A stretch of DNA of 64,000 bases, taken from Streptomyces fungicidicus. Lineage in GTDB: Bacteria > Actinomycetota > Actinomycetes > Streptomycetales > Streptomycetaceae. Positions within the stretch are counted from its first letter, which is position 1. Each line of letters opens with the position of its first letter. Under the pieces are notes generated by a model, which saw nothing but the letters and a program-made list of their open reading frames with translations, did not search any database and was not told where the DNA came from. The stretch is taken from the NCBI RefSeq assembly GCF_003665435.1, contig NZ_CP023407.1:4451501-4515500 (forward strand), given 5' to 3'. The position numbers were made by a program, and so were the translations under genes. This document shows, piece by piece, positions 14,577 through 23,708 of the stretch.

Positions 14577-16795
14577 CCGCCACGCCCACCGCCCGCGGCC
14601 GGCGGCGCGCCCCCACCCGCATGGAGCGCGCCGCCGGCCGGGCCGCCGCGCTGCACCGGCCGCGGGTCCTGCTCGCCCTGCTGCTCCTGCTCGCCCTGAG
14701 CTGCGTGATGCTGCTCGACGGCTATCTGCGCGCCGAGGTCGGCGGCGACCAGCGGGTGCGCACCGGGGCCTCGTCCGCCGACGTGCCCGACGACATCCTC
14801 GACGGGGGCCCGATCCTCACCTTCCCGGGCGGGCAGGCCACGACCGTCTCCGTCCCGGACCGGACGATCGTGCTCACCTTCGACGACGGACCGGACCCCA
14901 CCTGGACGCCGCGGGTGCTGGAGATCCTGGACGAGTACGACGTGCCCGGCACGTTCTTCCTGGTCGGCTCGATGGTGTCGCGCCACCCCGGCATCGTGAG
15001 GGACCTGGTCGAGCAGGGCAACGAGGTCGGCGTGCACACCTTCACGCACGTCGACCTGTCGTACCAGAGCGCCTCCCGCGTCGCCCGGGAGATGGAGCAG
15101 ACCCAGCTCGCGCTCGCCGGCGCGGCCGGGATCACCACCACGCTGTTCCGGGCGCCGTACTCCTCGAAGACGGACGCCGTCGACGACTACAGCTGGCAGG
15201 TCTACCAGCAGCTCGGCGAGGACGGTTACACCAGCGTCTTCATCGACACCGACAGCGAGGACTGGAAGGAGCCGGGCGTCCCGCAGATCGTCGAAGGGGC
15301 CACCCCGGAGGACGGGGAGGGCGCCTCGGTGCTCTTCCACGACTCCGGCGGCGACCGCTCGCAGACGCTCGAGGCGCTGCCCGAGTACATCGAGAAGATG
15401 CGGGCGGAGGGCTACACCTTCACCACCGTCAGCGGCGCCATGGCCGAGCAGCGGGAGCAGTCCGCCGACGCCGCCGGGCCCGGAGCCGGCGACGCGCTCC
15501 AGGCCTCGCACCGTCCCGCCACCGGCACCACCCTCTACGAGGGCAGGGCGCTGGTCGCGGCCGTCGCCGTCGCCGAGTGGACGGTGCCCGCGCTCTCGGC
15601 CGCACTGGTGGTCGTCGGCGTGGCCGTCATGGGGCGGTTCGCGATGATGCTCGTCCTCGCCCGGCGCCATCACCGGCAGCGCAACGGACGCCGGTTCGCC
15701 TGGGGGCCGCCCGTCACCCGGCCGGTCAGCGTGATCGTCCCGGCGTACAACGAGAAGGAGTGCATCGAGAACACCCTGCGGTCGCTGGCCGCGAGCACCC
15801 ATCCGATCGAGGTGATCGTCGTCGACGACGGCTCCACGGACGGCACGGCGGACCTCGCCGAGGCGCTCGGCCTGCCGAACGTCCGGGTGATCCGGCAGGC
15901 CAACGCGGGCAAGCCGGCCGCCCTGAACAACGGGGTCCGCAGCGCCCGTCACGACATCGTCGTGATGATGGACGGCGACACCGTCTTCGAACCGGACACC
16001 GTGGCCCGTCTGGTGCAGCCCTTCGCCGACCCGTCGGTGGGCGCCGTCGCGGGCAACGCGAAGGTCGGCAACCGCTCCACGCTCATCGGGGCCTGGCAGC
16101 ACATCGAGTACGTGATGGGCTTCAACCTCGACCGGCGGATGTACGACCTGCTGCGCTGCATGCCGACCATCCCCGGCGCGATCGGCGCGTTCCGCCGCGA
16201 GGCGGTACTCCAGGCGGGCGGGATGAGCGAGGACACCCTCGCCGAGGACACCGACATCACCATCGCCCTGCACCGCGCGGGCCAGCGGGTCGTCTACGAG
16301 GAGCACGCCCGCGCGTGGACCGAGGCCCCGCGCTCCCTGCGGCAGCTGTGGTCCCAGCGCTACCGCTGGTCGTACGGCACCATGCAGGCGCTGTGGAAGC
16401 ACCGCGGGTCGCTGACCGACCGGGGGCCTTCGGGGCGGTTCGGGCGCGTCGGCATGCCGCTGGTGGTGCTCTTCCAGGTCGTCACCCCGGTGTTCGCGCC
16501 GCTCATCGACGTGTTCACGGTGTACTCGATGCTCTTCGTCGACTTCCGCGCGGCACTGCTGGCCTGGTGCGCCGTCCTGGGCGTGCAGCTGGTGTGCGCC
16601 GCGTACGCCTTCCGGCTCGACGGGGAGAAGTACCGGTACCTGCTGATGCTGCCGCTGCAGCAGCTGGCGTACCGGCAGATGATGTACCTGGTCCTGATCC
16701 ACTCCTGTGTCACCGCCCTGACCGGCGGCCGGCTGCGCTGGCAGAAGCTGGAGCGGACGGGCGAGGTCGGGATGCCGGCGGGGACGGGCGGCTGA
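14573..16795 (+). CDS. bifunctional polysaccharide deacetylase / processive family 2 glycosyltransferase (MatB-like)
   Basis: This 740-residue membrane enzyme joins two catalytic domains. After one N-terminal membrane helix comes a NodB deacetylase domain with LTFDDGPDPTW (about residue 100) and GVHTFTH (about 155). Membrane helices near 330-365 lead to a GT2 domain with VIVPAYNEKE (about 385), VDDGSTDGT, MDGDTVFEPD, AEDTDITIA and QRYRW, the full D,D,D,QxxRW set of processive synthases, followed by C-terminal membrane helices. Architecture and length fit MatB of Streptomyces, which makes a poly-GlcNAc-type polymer; which polymer this copy makes is inferred. It is coupled to the small membrane protein and to the acyltransferase by overlaps. 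Confidence 0.92.
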   Translation: MTATPTARGRRRAPTRMERAAGRAAALHRPRVLLALLLLLALSCVMLLDGYLRAEVGGDQRVRTGASSADVPDDILDGGPILTFPGGQATTVSVPDRTIVLTFDDGPDPTWTPRVLEILDEYDVPGTFFLVGSMVSRHPGIVRDLVEQGNEVGVHTFTHVDLSYQSASRVAREMEQTQLALAGAAGITTTLFRAPYSSKTDAVDDYSWQVYQQLGEDGYTSVFIDTDSEDWKEPGVPQIVEGATPEDGEGASVLFHDSGGDRSQTLEALPEYIEKMRAEGYTFTTVSGAMAEQREQSADAAGPGAGDALQASHRPATGTTLYEGRALVAAVAVAEWTVPALSAALVVVGVAVMGRFAMMLVLARRHHRQRNGRRFAWGPPVTRPVSVIVPAYNEKECIENTLRSLAASTHPIEVIVVDDGSTDGTADLAEALGLPNVRVIRQANAGKPAALNNGVRSARHDIVVMMDGDTVFEPDTVARLVQPFADPSVGAVAGNAKVGNRSTLIGAWQHIEYVMGFNLDRRMYDLLRCMPTIPGAIGAFRREAVLQAGGMSEDTLAEDTDITIALHRAGQRVVYEEHARAWTEAPRSLRQLWSQRYRWSYGTMQALWKHRGSLTDRGPSGRFGRVGMPLVVLFQVVTPVFAPLIDVFTVYSMLFVDFRAALLAWCAVLGVQLVCAAYAFRLDGEKYRYLLMLPLQQLAYRQMMYLVLIHSCVTALTGGRLRWQKLERTGEVGMPAGTGG

Positions 16796-17907
16796 TGGGG
16801 GCGCACGGGGCGCCCCGCGGGAGGGCCGCGCGTCCGGCGGGCGAGGACTCCAGGGGCGCCGCCCCGGCGGGCCGTGACGGGTACTTCGACCTGCTCCGGG
16901 CGGTGGCCCTGGTGCGGGTCGTCGCCTACCACACCTTCGGCTGGGCCTGGGCGGGTCTCGTCTTCCCGTCGATGGGGGTGATGTTCGGGCTTGCCGGCAC
17001 CCTGATGGCCAGGTCGCTGCGGCGCCCCGCGCTCACGGTGATCCGGGGCCGGCTCCGCCGGCTGCTGCCGCCGTTCTGGTTATGGGGCTTCTTCGTGGTC
17101 ACCGCGATGCTGCTGCACGGCTGGATGCCGGACTGGCGGATCGTGTACTGGATCGTGCCGCTCGGCGACCCGCCGGGCAGCGCCTGGGCCGGGCAGGCCT
17201 GGGAGATCGTCTGGTACCTGCGCACGTACCTGTGGTTCGTGCTGCTCTCCCCGGCGCTGCTGCGGCTGTTCCGGCGGGCCCCGCTGCCGGTGCTGGCGCT
17301 GTCGCTGGTCCCGGTGGCCGTCCTCACGTCCGTCCCGCCGCCGGAGGGCCGCTTCGGCGGCGCGCTCACCGACCTGGCGACGTTCCTGTTCTGCTGGCTC
17401 CTCGGCTTCGCGCACCACGACGGGGTGCTCGGGCGGCTGCGCCCCCTCGCCGTCGTCCTCCCCTCGCTCGCCGCGCTCGCCCTCGGCGGCTGGTACGCCC
17501 TCACCCACCAGGCACGGTACGGCGGCACGTACGACCTCGACGACAACCCGCTCGGGCAGGCCTTCTGGTCGGCCGGGTTCGTGACGCTGCTGATGTACGC
17601 CAAGGAGTACGCCGGCGCGGTCGGCCCGGTGCGCTCCCGGCTGGTCACCGTGTTCAACGCGCGGGCCGTGACGGTCTACCTCTGGCACGAGCTGGCGCTG
17701 ATCCTGGCCGTGCCGCTGACCGACCGGTTCTGGGAGGTGCCGGCGTTCGAGCGGTATCTGCCGCTGGAGAGCCAGTGGTTCCTGTTCGGGGTCGGCTGGG
17801 TCCTGATCGCCGGTTTCGTGCTGGCGTGCGGCTGGGTCGAGGACGTCGCCGCCCGCCGGAAGCCGGCGCTCCTGCCGGGCGGGAGGGCTGCAAGAATGGG
17901 CACGTGA
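16795..17907 (+). CDS. acyltransferase family 3 membrane protein
   Basis: This 370-residue polytopic protein has about 10 hydrophobic segments and the start signature of the family, GYFDLLRAVALVRVVAYHTF, where the His of AYH is the usual catalytic residue. Such proteins O-acylate surface sugars. The ATG overlaps the last base of the MatB-like stop (TGATG) and the C terminus overlaps ubiE by 4 bp, so it sits in one run with both glycan and quinone genes. Acylation of the neighbouring polymer is inferred. Confidence 0.87.
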   Translation: MGAHGAPRGRAARPAGEDSRGAAPAGRDGYFDLLRAVALVRVVAYHTFGWAWAGLVFPSMGVMFGLAGTLMARSLRRPALTVIRGRLRRLLPPFWLWGFFVVTAMLLHGWMPDWRIVYWIVPLGDPPGSAWAGQAWEIVWYLRTYLWFVLLSPALLRLFRRAPLPVLALSLVPVAVLTSVPPPEGRFGGALTDLATFLFCWLLGFAHHDGVLGRLRPLAVVLPSLAALALGGWYALTHQARYGGTYDLDDNPLGQAFWSAGFVTLLMYAKEYAGAVGPVRSRLVTVFNARAVTVYLWHELALILAVPLTDRFWEVPAFERYLPLESQWFLFGVGWVLIAGFVLACGWVEDVAARRKPALLPGGRAARMGT

Positions 17908-18599
17908 CCCGCGCATCCCTGGACAAGCAGCCGCACGAAGTCGCCTCGATGTTCGACGACGTCGCGGAGCGATACGACCTGACGAACGATGTGCTGTCCC
18001 TCGGCCAGGACCGGCGATGGCGCAAGGAGGTCGCGAAGGCCGTCGACGCCGGGCCCGCGCAGCGGATCCTCGACCTGGCGGCCGGCACGGGCACCTCGTC
18101 CATGCCCTTCGCCCGCGCCGGCGCCTACGTCGTGCCGTGCGACTTCTCCCTGGGCATGCTCCGGGTCGGCAAGCGGAACAACGCGTGGCTCCCGTACGCG
18201 GCCGGCGACGCCACCCGGCTGCCCTTCAAGGACGACGTCTTCGACGCCGTCACCATCTCCTTCGGGCTGCGCAACGTGCGGGACACGGACGCGGCGCTGC
18301 GCGAGATGCACCGGGTGACCCGGCCCGGCGGGCGGATCGTCATCTGCGAGTTCTCGCATCCGACCTGGGCGCCGTTCCGCACCGTCTACACCGAGTACCT
18401 GATGCGCGCGCTGCCGCCGGTCGCCCGCTCGGTCTCGTCCAACCCGGACGCGTACGTCTACCTCGCCGAGTCCATCCGCGACTGGCCCGACCAGCCCGCG
18501 CTGGCCGGACGGCTGCGGGGCGCCGGCTGGTCGAAGGTGGCGTGGCGCAACCTCACCGGCGGCGTGGTCGCGCTGCACCGGGGCTTCAAGGAGAGCTGA
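17904..18599 (+). CDS. menG: demethylmenaquinone methyltransferase
   Basis: This 231-residue class I SAM methyltransferase is of the UbiE/MenG type. The SAM loop is ILDLAAGTGTSSM near residue 54, and family motifs follow: FDDVAERYDLTND, SFGLRNVRD and ICEFSHPTW. It carries out the last ring methylation in menaquinone synthesis. The start is a GTG overlapping the previous stop (GTGA). The 3' end overlaps the opposite-strand PASTA gene by 14 bp. It agrees with the quinone theme of mqnC upstream and the reductase downstream. Also called ubiE. Confidence 0.94.
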   Translation: MTRASLDKQPHEVASMFDDVAERYDLTNDVLSLGQDRRWRKEVAKAVDAGPAQRILDLAAGTGTSSMPFARAGAYVVPCDFSLGMLRVGKRNNAWLPYAAGDATRLPFKDDVFDAVTISFGLRNVRDTDAALREMHRVTRPGGRIVICEFSHPTWAPFRTVYTEYLMRALPPVARSVSSNPDAYVYLAESIRDWPDQPALAGRLRGAGWSKVAWRNLTGGVVALHRGFKES

Positions 18600-18933
18600 G
18601 CCCCGCCGCGCGGGCCAGGGCGGGCTCCTCCAGTTCCCGCCGGAGCCCGCCGTCGGGCGGCAGCGGTCCGCGCGGCTCGCGCACCCCTCCGCCGCCCTCG
18701 CCCTCCCCGAAGTCGAGCCACACATGGACCACGGAGTCCCGCGGCACCTCCGTACCGGGCTGCGGATACTGCCGTACGACGTAGTCGACGACGACGAACG
18801 CGAAGTCCGGCCGGTCCGGGGCGCTGACGGACAGGCCGCGGGAGCGGGCGGACTCGCGCGCGTCCACGGCCATCAGACCGACCAGGCGCGGCACGCGCAC
18901 TTCGGGCGTCGGGGTCCCGGGTGTCATACGCAC
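18586..18933 (-). CDS. small PASTA-domain protein
   Basis: This protein of about 115 residues has a single PASTA-like repeat: VRVPRLVGLMAVDARESARSRG, then VVVDYVVRQYPQPGTEVPRDSVVHVWL. No signal peptide or membrane segment is visible, which is odd for a domain that usually binds cell-wall or beta-lactam ligands outside. A GTG at 18933 with GGGGGGTGA 8 bp upstream fits best; an ATG two codons in (18927) is the alternative. The C-terminal tail is Gly/Glu/Arg-rich. The gene is convergent with menG. Function unknown. Confidence 0.75.
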   Translation of the reverse strand: MRMTPGTPTPEVRVPRLVGLMAVDARESARSRGLSVSAPDRPDFAFVVVDYVVRQYPQPGTEVPRDSVVHVWLDFGEGEGGGGVREPRGPLPPDGGLRRELEEPALARAAGLSSP

Positions 18934-19047
18934 GGACGTCACCCCCCAAGCGGTACCGGCAGGGTAGACCCGCGCCGTGCCCGCCGGAAGCATCAAGTGG
19001 CTTTCCGTGACAATTCGTTACCGTGCGTGACGATTGCCTGGTGGGGG

Positions 19048-19554
19048 TCAGAGGTCCAGCCGGTAGCAGTGGCCCTCGCGCCCGGAACCCGGGATGGTGA
19101 AGGTGTCGGCGAGGCGCATGCCGAGCCGTTGGGTGACCGCGATGGACCGCGCGTTGCCGGCGTCCACCATCGCCACCACGTCCTTCGTGCCCGCCGCCGT
19201 CACCCGCTCCAGCGTCTGCCGGGCCGCCGCGGTGACGAAGCCCTGGCCCCAGTACTCCCGGGCGAGCCGCCAGCCGATCTCGATCTCGCCCGTGGGGCCC
19301 CAGTCCCGCTCCCACGGCTGGGCGCCGGTGAAGCCGATGACCCGGCCGGACTCGTCGAGCATGCTCCACAGGCAGAAGCCGAGCGCGGCGTCGTGCCGGC
19401 GCTGGCGGGCGGTCAGTTCCTCGTACACCGAGAGCTCCGCCGGGGCGCCGCCGTGGAACTCCATGACGTCCGGATCGGCGAAGATCCGGTGCCAGGCGAA
19501 GGCGTCCTCGTGGGTCGGAACGCGCAGCCGTACAGCGGGGAGAGCTCGGTTCAC
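19048..19554 (-). CDS. GNAT acetyltransferase (RimJ/RimL-like)
   Basis: This 168-residue protein has the GNAT fold of the ribosomal-protein-N-acetyltransferase-like group (Acetyltransf_3): LRVPTHEDAFAWHRIFADPD, GFTGAQPW, then IEIGWRLAREYWGQGFVTAAA for the acetyl-CoA loop, and DAGNARSIAVTQRLGM. The GTG start at 19554 has AAGGGC 6 bp upstream. It is divergent from the menJ-like gene with a 97-bp gap. The substrate is unknown. Confidence 0.88.
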   Translation of the reverse strand: MNRALPAVRLRVPTHEDAFAWHRIFADPDVMEFHGGAPAELSVYEELTARQRRHDAALGFCLWSMLDESGRVIGFTGAQPWERDWGPTGEIEIGWRLAREYWGQGFVTAAARQTLERVTAAGTKDVVAMVDAGNARSIAVTQRLGMRLADTFTIPGSGREGHCYRLDL

Positions 19555-19651
19555 GGGGCAGCCCTTCAGCCGGGTGATCAATCGTGCTGAATAGACTGCC
19601 CTTGTCCAGTGCCGGTCGGCACGCAGATTTCGAACTTGGGGAGATCCCGCC

Positions 19652-20935
19652 GTGACCGAGCCCCTCTCCGAAAACACCGCCGATGTGATCGTCGTGGGCG
19701 CGGGGCCAGCCGGCTCCACCACCGCCTACCACCTGGCCCGGTCCGGACTCGACGTGCTCCTGCTGGAGAAGACCGAGTTCCCGCGGGAGAAGGTGTGCGG
19801 CGACGGCCTCACCCCGCGCGCGGTGAAGCAGCTGGTGTCGATGGGCATCGACATCTCCGAGGAGGCCGGCTGGCTGCGCAACAAGGGCCTGCGCATCATC
19901 GGCGGCGGCGTCCGGCTCCAGCTCGACTGGCCGGATCTCGCCTCCTTCCCCGACTACGGACTCGTCCGCAAGCGCGACGACTTCGACGAGCAGCTCGCCC
20001 GGCAGGCCCAGAAGGCGGGCGCCCGGCTCTACGAGCGCTGCAACGTGAGCGGACCGATCGTCGACGATCGCACCGGCCGCATCACCGGGGTGAAGGCCAA
20101 GCTCGGCGAGGACAAGCGGGAGGTCACCTTCCACGCCCCGCTGGTGGTCGCCGCCGACGGCAACTCCACCCGGCTGTCCCTGGCGATGGGCCTGCACCGC
20201 CGCGAGGACCGCCCGATGGGCGTCGCGGTCCGTACGTACTTCACCTCCCCGCGCCACGACGACGACTACCTGGAGTCCTGGCTGGAGCTGTGGGACCGGC
20301 GCGGCGCGCAGGACCGGCTGCTGCCCGGCTACGGCTGGATCTTCGGCATGGGCGACGGCACGAGCAACGTCGGCCTCGGCGTGCTCAACACCTCGGACGC
20401 CTTCAAGGAGCTGGACTGGCGGGAGATCCTCAAGGCCTGGTGCGCGTCCATGCCGGAGGACTGGGGCTACACCCCGGACAACATGACCGGCCCGATCCGC
20501 GGCGCCGCGCTCCCGATGGCCTTCAACCGCCAGCCGCACTACACGCGAGGGCTGCTGCTCGTCGGCGACGCCGGCGGTCTGGTGAACCCCTTCAACGGCG
20601 AGGGCATCGCCTACGCGATGGAGTCCGGGCAGCTCGCCGCCGAGGTGATCGTCCAGGCCCACGCGCGCGCCACGCCCGCCCAGCGGGAGATCGCGCTGCG
20701 GCGCTACCCGCGCGTGCTGAAGGACACCTACGGCGGCTACTACACGCTCGGCCGTGCCTTCGTGAAGCTCATCGGCAACCCGAAGGTCATGCAGATCGCC
20801 GCCCAGCGCGGACTGACGCACCCGATGCTGATGAGGTTCACCCTGAAGCTGCTCGCCAACCTGACCGACCCGACGGGCGGCGACGCGATGGACCGCATCA
20901 TCAACGGTCTGAGCAAGGTGGCGCCCAAGGCGTGA
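19652..20935 (+). CDS. menJ: geranylgeranyl-reductase-family flavoprotein, probable menaquinone side-chain reductase
   Basis: This 427-residue protein has an N-terminal FAD-binding GxGxxG motif VIVVGAGPAGSTTAYHLA (residues 12-29), the family signature FPREKVCGDGLTPRA, and the second flavin motif GDAGGLVNPFNGEGIAYAME. It matches the geranylgeranyl reductase family that includes mycobacterial MenJ, which saturates isoprene units of menaquinone. Streptomyces contain partly hydrogenated MK-9, and the gene lies between menG and the complex I operon, as mycobacterial menJ lies near its quinone genes. Function is therefore likely but inferred. GGGGAGATC lies before the GTG start. A strong hairpin follows. 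Confidence 0.87.
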   Translation: MTEPLSENTADVIVVGAGPAGSTTAYHLARSGLDVLLLEKTEFPREKVCGDGLTPRAVKQLVSMGIDISEEAGWLRNKGLRIIGGGVRLQLDWPDLASFPDYGLVRKRDDFDEQLARQAQKAGARLYERCNVSGPIVDDRTGRITGVKAKLGEDKREVTFHAPLVVAADGNSTRLSLAMGLHRREDRPMGVAVRTYFTSPRHDDDYLESWLELWDRRGAQDRLLPGYGWIFGMGDGTSNVGLGVLNTSDAFKELDWREILKAWCASMPEDWGYTPDNMTGPIRGAALPMAFNRQPHYTRGLLLVGDAGGLVNPFNGEGIAYAMESGQLAAEVIVQAHARATPAQREIALRRYPRVLKDTYGGYYTLGRAFVKLIGNPKVMQIAAQRGLTHPMLMRFTLKLLANLTDPTGGDAMDRIINGLSKVAPKA

Positions 20936-20975
20936 GAGGGCGCCCGCACGGCACGAAGCCGTGAGAGGCGCTGTG

Positions 20976-21010
20976 GACGGCCGGGGTCCGGAGGACGGAC
21001 TCCGGCCGTC
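20976..21010 (+). terminator. 15-bp hairpin after menJ
   Basis: Arms GACGGCCGGGGTCCG and CGGACTCCGGCCGTC match at 14 of 15 positions around a 5-nt loop GAGGA. It lies 41 bp after the menJ stop. A smaller hairpin (CACGGC / GCCGTG) lies between. No U-run follows, as is common in Streptomyces. Confidence 0.85.
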
Positions 21011-21029
21011 GGCGTCCGTACCGGGGCCC

Positions 21030-21046
21030 CGTGAGGGGCCCTCACG
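21030..21046. repeat. perfect short palindrome in convergent gap
   Basis: CGTGAGGG and CCCTCACG flank a single G. It sits between the menJ terminator and the NlpC/P60 terminator. The loop is too short for a good RNA hairpin, so it could be a protein site or a relic. Confidence 0.35.
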
Positions 21047-21156
21047 CCGCCGGACGGCGTCGCGTCCGGGCGCGGGCGGCCCGCCAACGCACTCCACGTC
21101 GGGTGCGATTCGGGCAATGAGGGTGATGTCGGCGCCGGCCGGCGCAACGCGGGGAG

Positions 21157-21185
21157 GGCCGCTGCCCCCGAGCGGCAGCGGCCCT
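21157..21185 (-). terminator. hairpin after NlpC/P60 gene
   Basis: Arms GGGCCGCTGCC and GGCAGCGGCCC pair perfectly over 11 bp with a 7-nt loop, 20 bp beyond the stop codon of the minus-strand NlpC/P60 gene. Confidence 0.8.
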
Positions 21186-21205
21186 GTGGCCCGTACGGGC
21201 GCGGC

Positions 21206-22015
21206 TCAGAGCACGCGCACGGCTCCCGAGGCGGGGTAGCCGGAGAGGTCCTGGATGACGACGCCCTTGGAGGGGTTGGCGGCGTCCAGGTACTGGCCGT
21301 TCCCGATGTAGACGCCCACGTGGTACGCGGAGCCCTTGCCGCCCCAGTACAGGATGTCGCCGACCTGGATCTGCGACAGCGGGATGTCGGTGCCGGCCAT
21401 CGACTGGTCCTGGGAGACGCGCGGCAGGTCGACGCCGACCTGCTTGAACGCGGCCTGCACCAGGCTGGAGCAGTCCCAGGCGTTGGGGCCCGAGGCGCCC
21501 ATGACGTAGGCGTCGCCCACCTGTGCCCTGAGGAACGCGACGACCGTCGCGACGCTGCCGCCGGCCGGGGCCGAGGCGGTGGTCGTGGCCGCCGTGGCGG
21601 TGGTGCTGAGGGCGGGGCGCTCGGCGTCGCGGGCGGCGCGCTCGGCGGCGGCCTTGCGGGCCTCCTCGGCGGCCTTCTTCTTCGCCTCGGCCTTCTTCTT
21701 GGCCTCGGCGAGGTCCGCCTTGGCCTCCTTCGCGGCCTTTGTGGCGGCCGCGTCACGCTCGGCCTGCAGCTGGTAGTTCGCGGCGGCCTGCTGCGTGGCT
21801 TCCGCGGACTGGGCGGCCTGAGTGGCCAGGTCGGCCGTCAGGGTGGGCAGTTCGAGGGTCTGCGTCACGGGCTCGGCGGCGTTCGCCGAACCGGACGCCC
21901 CGGCCACTGCCAGGGTGCTGAGAACGCCACCGGCAACTCCGGCCCGCATCGCGATCGTGGATGACGCGGTACGGCGGGGCTTCCGGTGGCTGCGTATGTG
22001 AGCGGTGTGGGACAT
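21206..22015 (-). CDS. secreted NlpC/P60 peptidoglycan hydrolase
   Basis: This 269-residue protein has an extended signal peptide (basic start, hydrophobic AGVAGGVLSTLAVAGASG, cleavage near SANA-A). A long Ala/Lys/Glu-rich coiled coil (about residues 65-145) leads to a C-terminal NlpC/P60 domain with catalytic Cys in NAWDCSSLVQAAF and His in AYHVGVYIG. Such D,L-endopeptidases cut peptide stems of peptidoglycan. The ATG at 22015 has no clear ribosome site; an in-frame ATG at 22045 behind GAAGA is an alternative. No c-di-AMP riboswitch is recognisable upstream, unlike the transglycosylase gene at 54798. Confidence 0.92.
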   Translation of the reverse strand: MSHTAHIRSHRKPRRTASSTIAMRAGVAGGVLSTLAVAGASGSANAAEPVTQTLELPTLTADLATQAAQSAEATQQAAANYQLQAERDAAATKAAKEAKADLAEAKKKAEAKKKAAEEARKAAAERAARDAERPALSTTATAATTTASAPAGGSVATVVAFLRAQVGDAYVMGASGPNAWDCSSLVQAAFKQVGVDLPRVSQDQSMAGTDIPLSQIQVGDILYWGGKGSAYHVGVYIGNGQYLDAANPSKGVVIQDLSGYPASGAVRVL

Positions 22016-22780
22016 GGGAACAACCGGTATCAGGGGCTGCTTCATATCTTCAAGAAACGTGTCCTGCGCCACAGTTGTTCAACGGAGACTCCGAATCCCG
22101 GGCGTGTCGCTCTTTATTGACGCCGTAACGGACATTGCGGGCGTCCGGGATCGGCCCGTGATCACGTACTTTCATCGTTACGTCCGAATTGCTCCCCGCT
22201 TACCATCGGTTGAGGTGGTTGGCCAATCCCCGCTCTCATCCGTCTCTCATCGATGTGGCGGAGGTCACGGAACGATTACCCCTGCCGTCGCGTCGGGGCG
22301 CCGGCCGCCGGGTCCCGTCGATGGCCGGATCGAGACGCCGCGACTTCGTGAACGCGTGCACACGTCCACATCCCGCTCCGTTTCCCCCCTGATGTGTGAA
22401 CGCTCCTCTAGCAAGCGATCAAGTCCAGCGCCAATTTGCATGCGCGGGAAGCCTCTTGATATTGAGACGGGCCCTCTGAGCTGCGCTGACCAGTCAAAAT
22501 GTCACCATTGGTGATCACGTGGATGCTTGGCGTGTGAAGATCACCGCTCATCCGACTTCATGATCGTTCGTCAGGTGGTGGAGATCACAAAGCTTGTGCA
22601 ATACCCCGTGTCGCAGATCACAGACCTACGGGCATAGGATGCGGAGCGGTTGGGCTTGTGACCTGCTTCACATGTTCTCGATCTTCGCCGGGGCGGGCGT
22701 GGTTCGTGGGGCTGTCGAGGCGGACGGAGCCCGCTGCACAACCGCCAGCAGTCAGTGCCGACTGAGAGGAGCGAGGAGCG
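22016..22780. other. divergent regulatory region between NlpC/P60 gene and nuoA
   Basis: This 765-bp gap is clearly less GC-rich than its surroundings and contains no supported gene. It must carry the leftward promoter of the hydrolase gene and the rightward nuo promoter. A TAGGAT at 22635-22640 is a possible -10 for nuo, and a Rex-type operator follows at 22656. CACAA-AGC-TTGTG near 22587-22600 and a Rex-like half site TGTGAACG near 22395 are further candidates. Confidence 0.6.
22656..22673. promoter_or_regulatory. Rex-type operator upstream of nuoA
   Basis: TTGTGACCTGCTTCACAT contains TGTGA-N6-TCACA, the core of the Rex operator of Streptomyces. Rex senses the NADH/NAD ratio and is known to control nuo in S. 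coelicolor. It lies about 110 bp before the nuoA start, just downstream of the possible -10 at 22635, a fitting place for repression. Confidence 0.8.
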
Positions 22781-23140
22781 GTGAACGCGTATGCGCCCAT
22801 CCTCGTACTGGGAGCCCTCGGGGCAGGCTTTGCGATCTTCTCCGTGGTCATGGCCACGCTGATCGGTCCGAAGCGGTACAACCGCGCCAAGCTCGAGGCG
22901 TACGAGTGCGGTATCGAACCGACCCCCACGCCGGCCGGCGGCGGGCGCTTCCCCATCAAGTACTACCTGACGGCGATGCTCTTCATCATTTTCGATATCG
23001 AGATCGTCTTCCTCTACCCCTGGGCCGTCACCTTCGACGCCCTGGGGCTTTTCGGGCTCGTGGAGATGCTGCTCTTCGTGCTCACCGTCTTCGTCGCGTA
23101 CGCGTACGTATGGCGGCGCGGCGGCCTGGAATGGGACTGA
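22781..23140 (+). CDS. nuoA: NADH-quinone oxidoreductase subunit A
   Basis: This 119-residue membrane subunit of complex I has three helices and the conserved loop KLEAYECGIEPT between helices 1 and 2 (near residue 40), which lines the quinone channel. The GTG start has GAGGAGCG immediately upstream. It is the first gene of the 14-gene operon, about 110 bp after the Rex site. Confidence 0.97.
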   Translation: MNAYAPILVLGALGAGFAIFSVVMATLIGPKRYNRAKLEAYECGIEPTPTPAGGGRFPIKYYLTAMLFIIFDIEIVFLYPWAVTFDALGLFGLVEMLLFVLTVFVAYAYVWRRGGLEWD

Positions 23141-23153
23141 GGGGCCACAAGTC

Positions 23154-23704
<551 letters not shown>

Positions 23705-23708
<4 letters not shown>

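Noticed and set aside
12539..16702. Very long open frame on the minus strand (1387 codons)
   Set aside because: It is the mirror of the GH18-like, MatB-like and small membrane genes; it is low-complexity in His/Arg/Pro/Gly, has no motifs and lacks a start with a ribosome site. High GC keeps such frames open.
21206..22400. c-di-AMP riboswitch before the NlpC/P60 gene
   Set aside because: The conserved GGGTGAA and CCGACAGCT-ACCTCG blocks are not found on the minus strand upstream of the start, unlike at 55299-55441.
22005..22514. Plus-strand open frame across the NlpC/P60-nuoA gap
   Set aside because: Composition is not like coding sequence, no ribosome site, and it runs against the start of the hydrolase gene; the region is regulatory.
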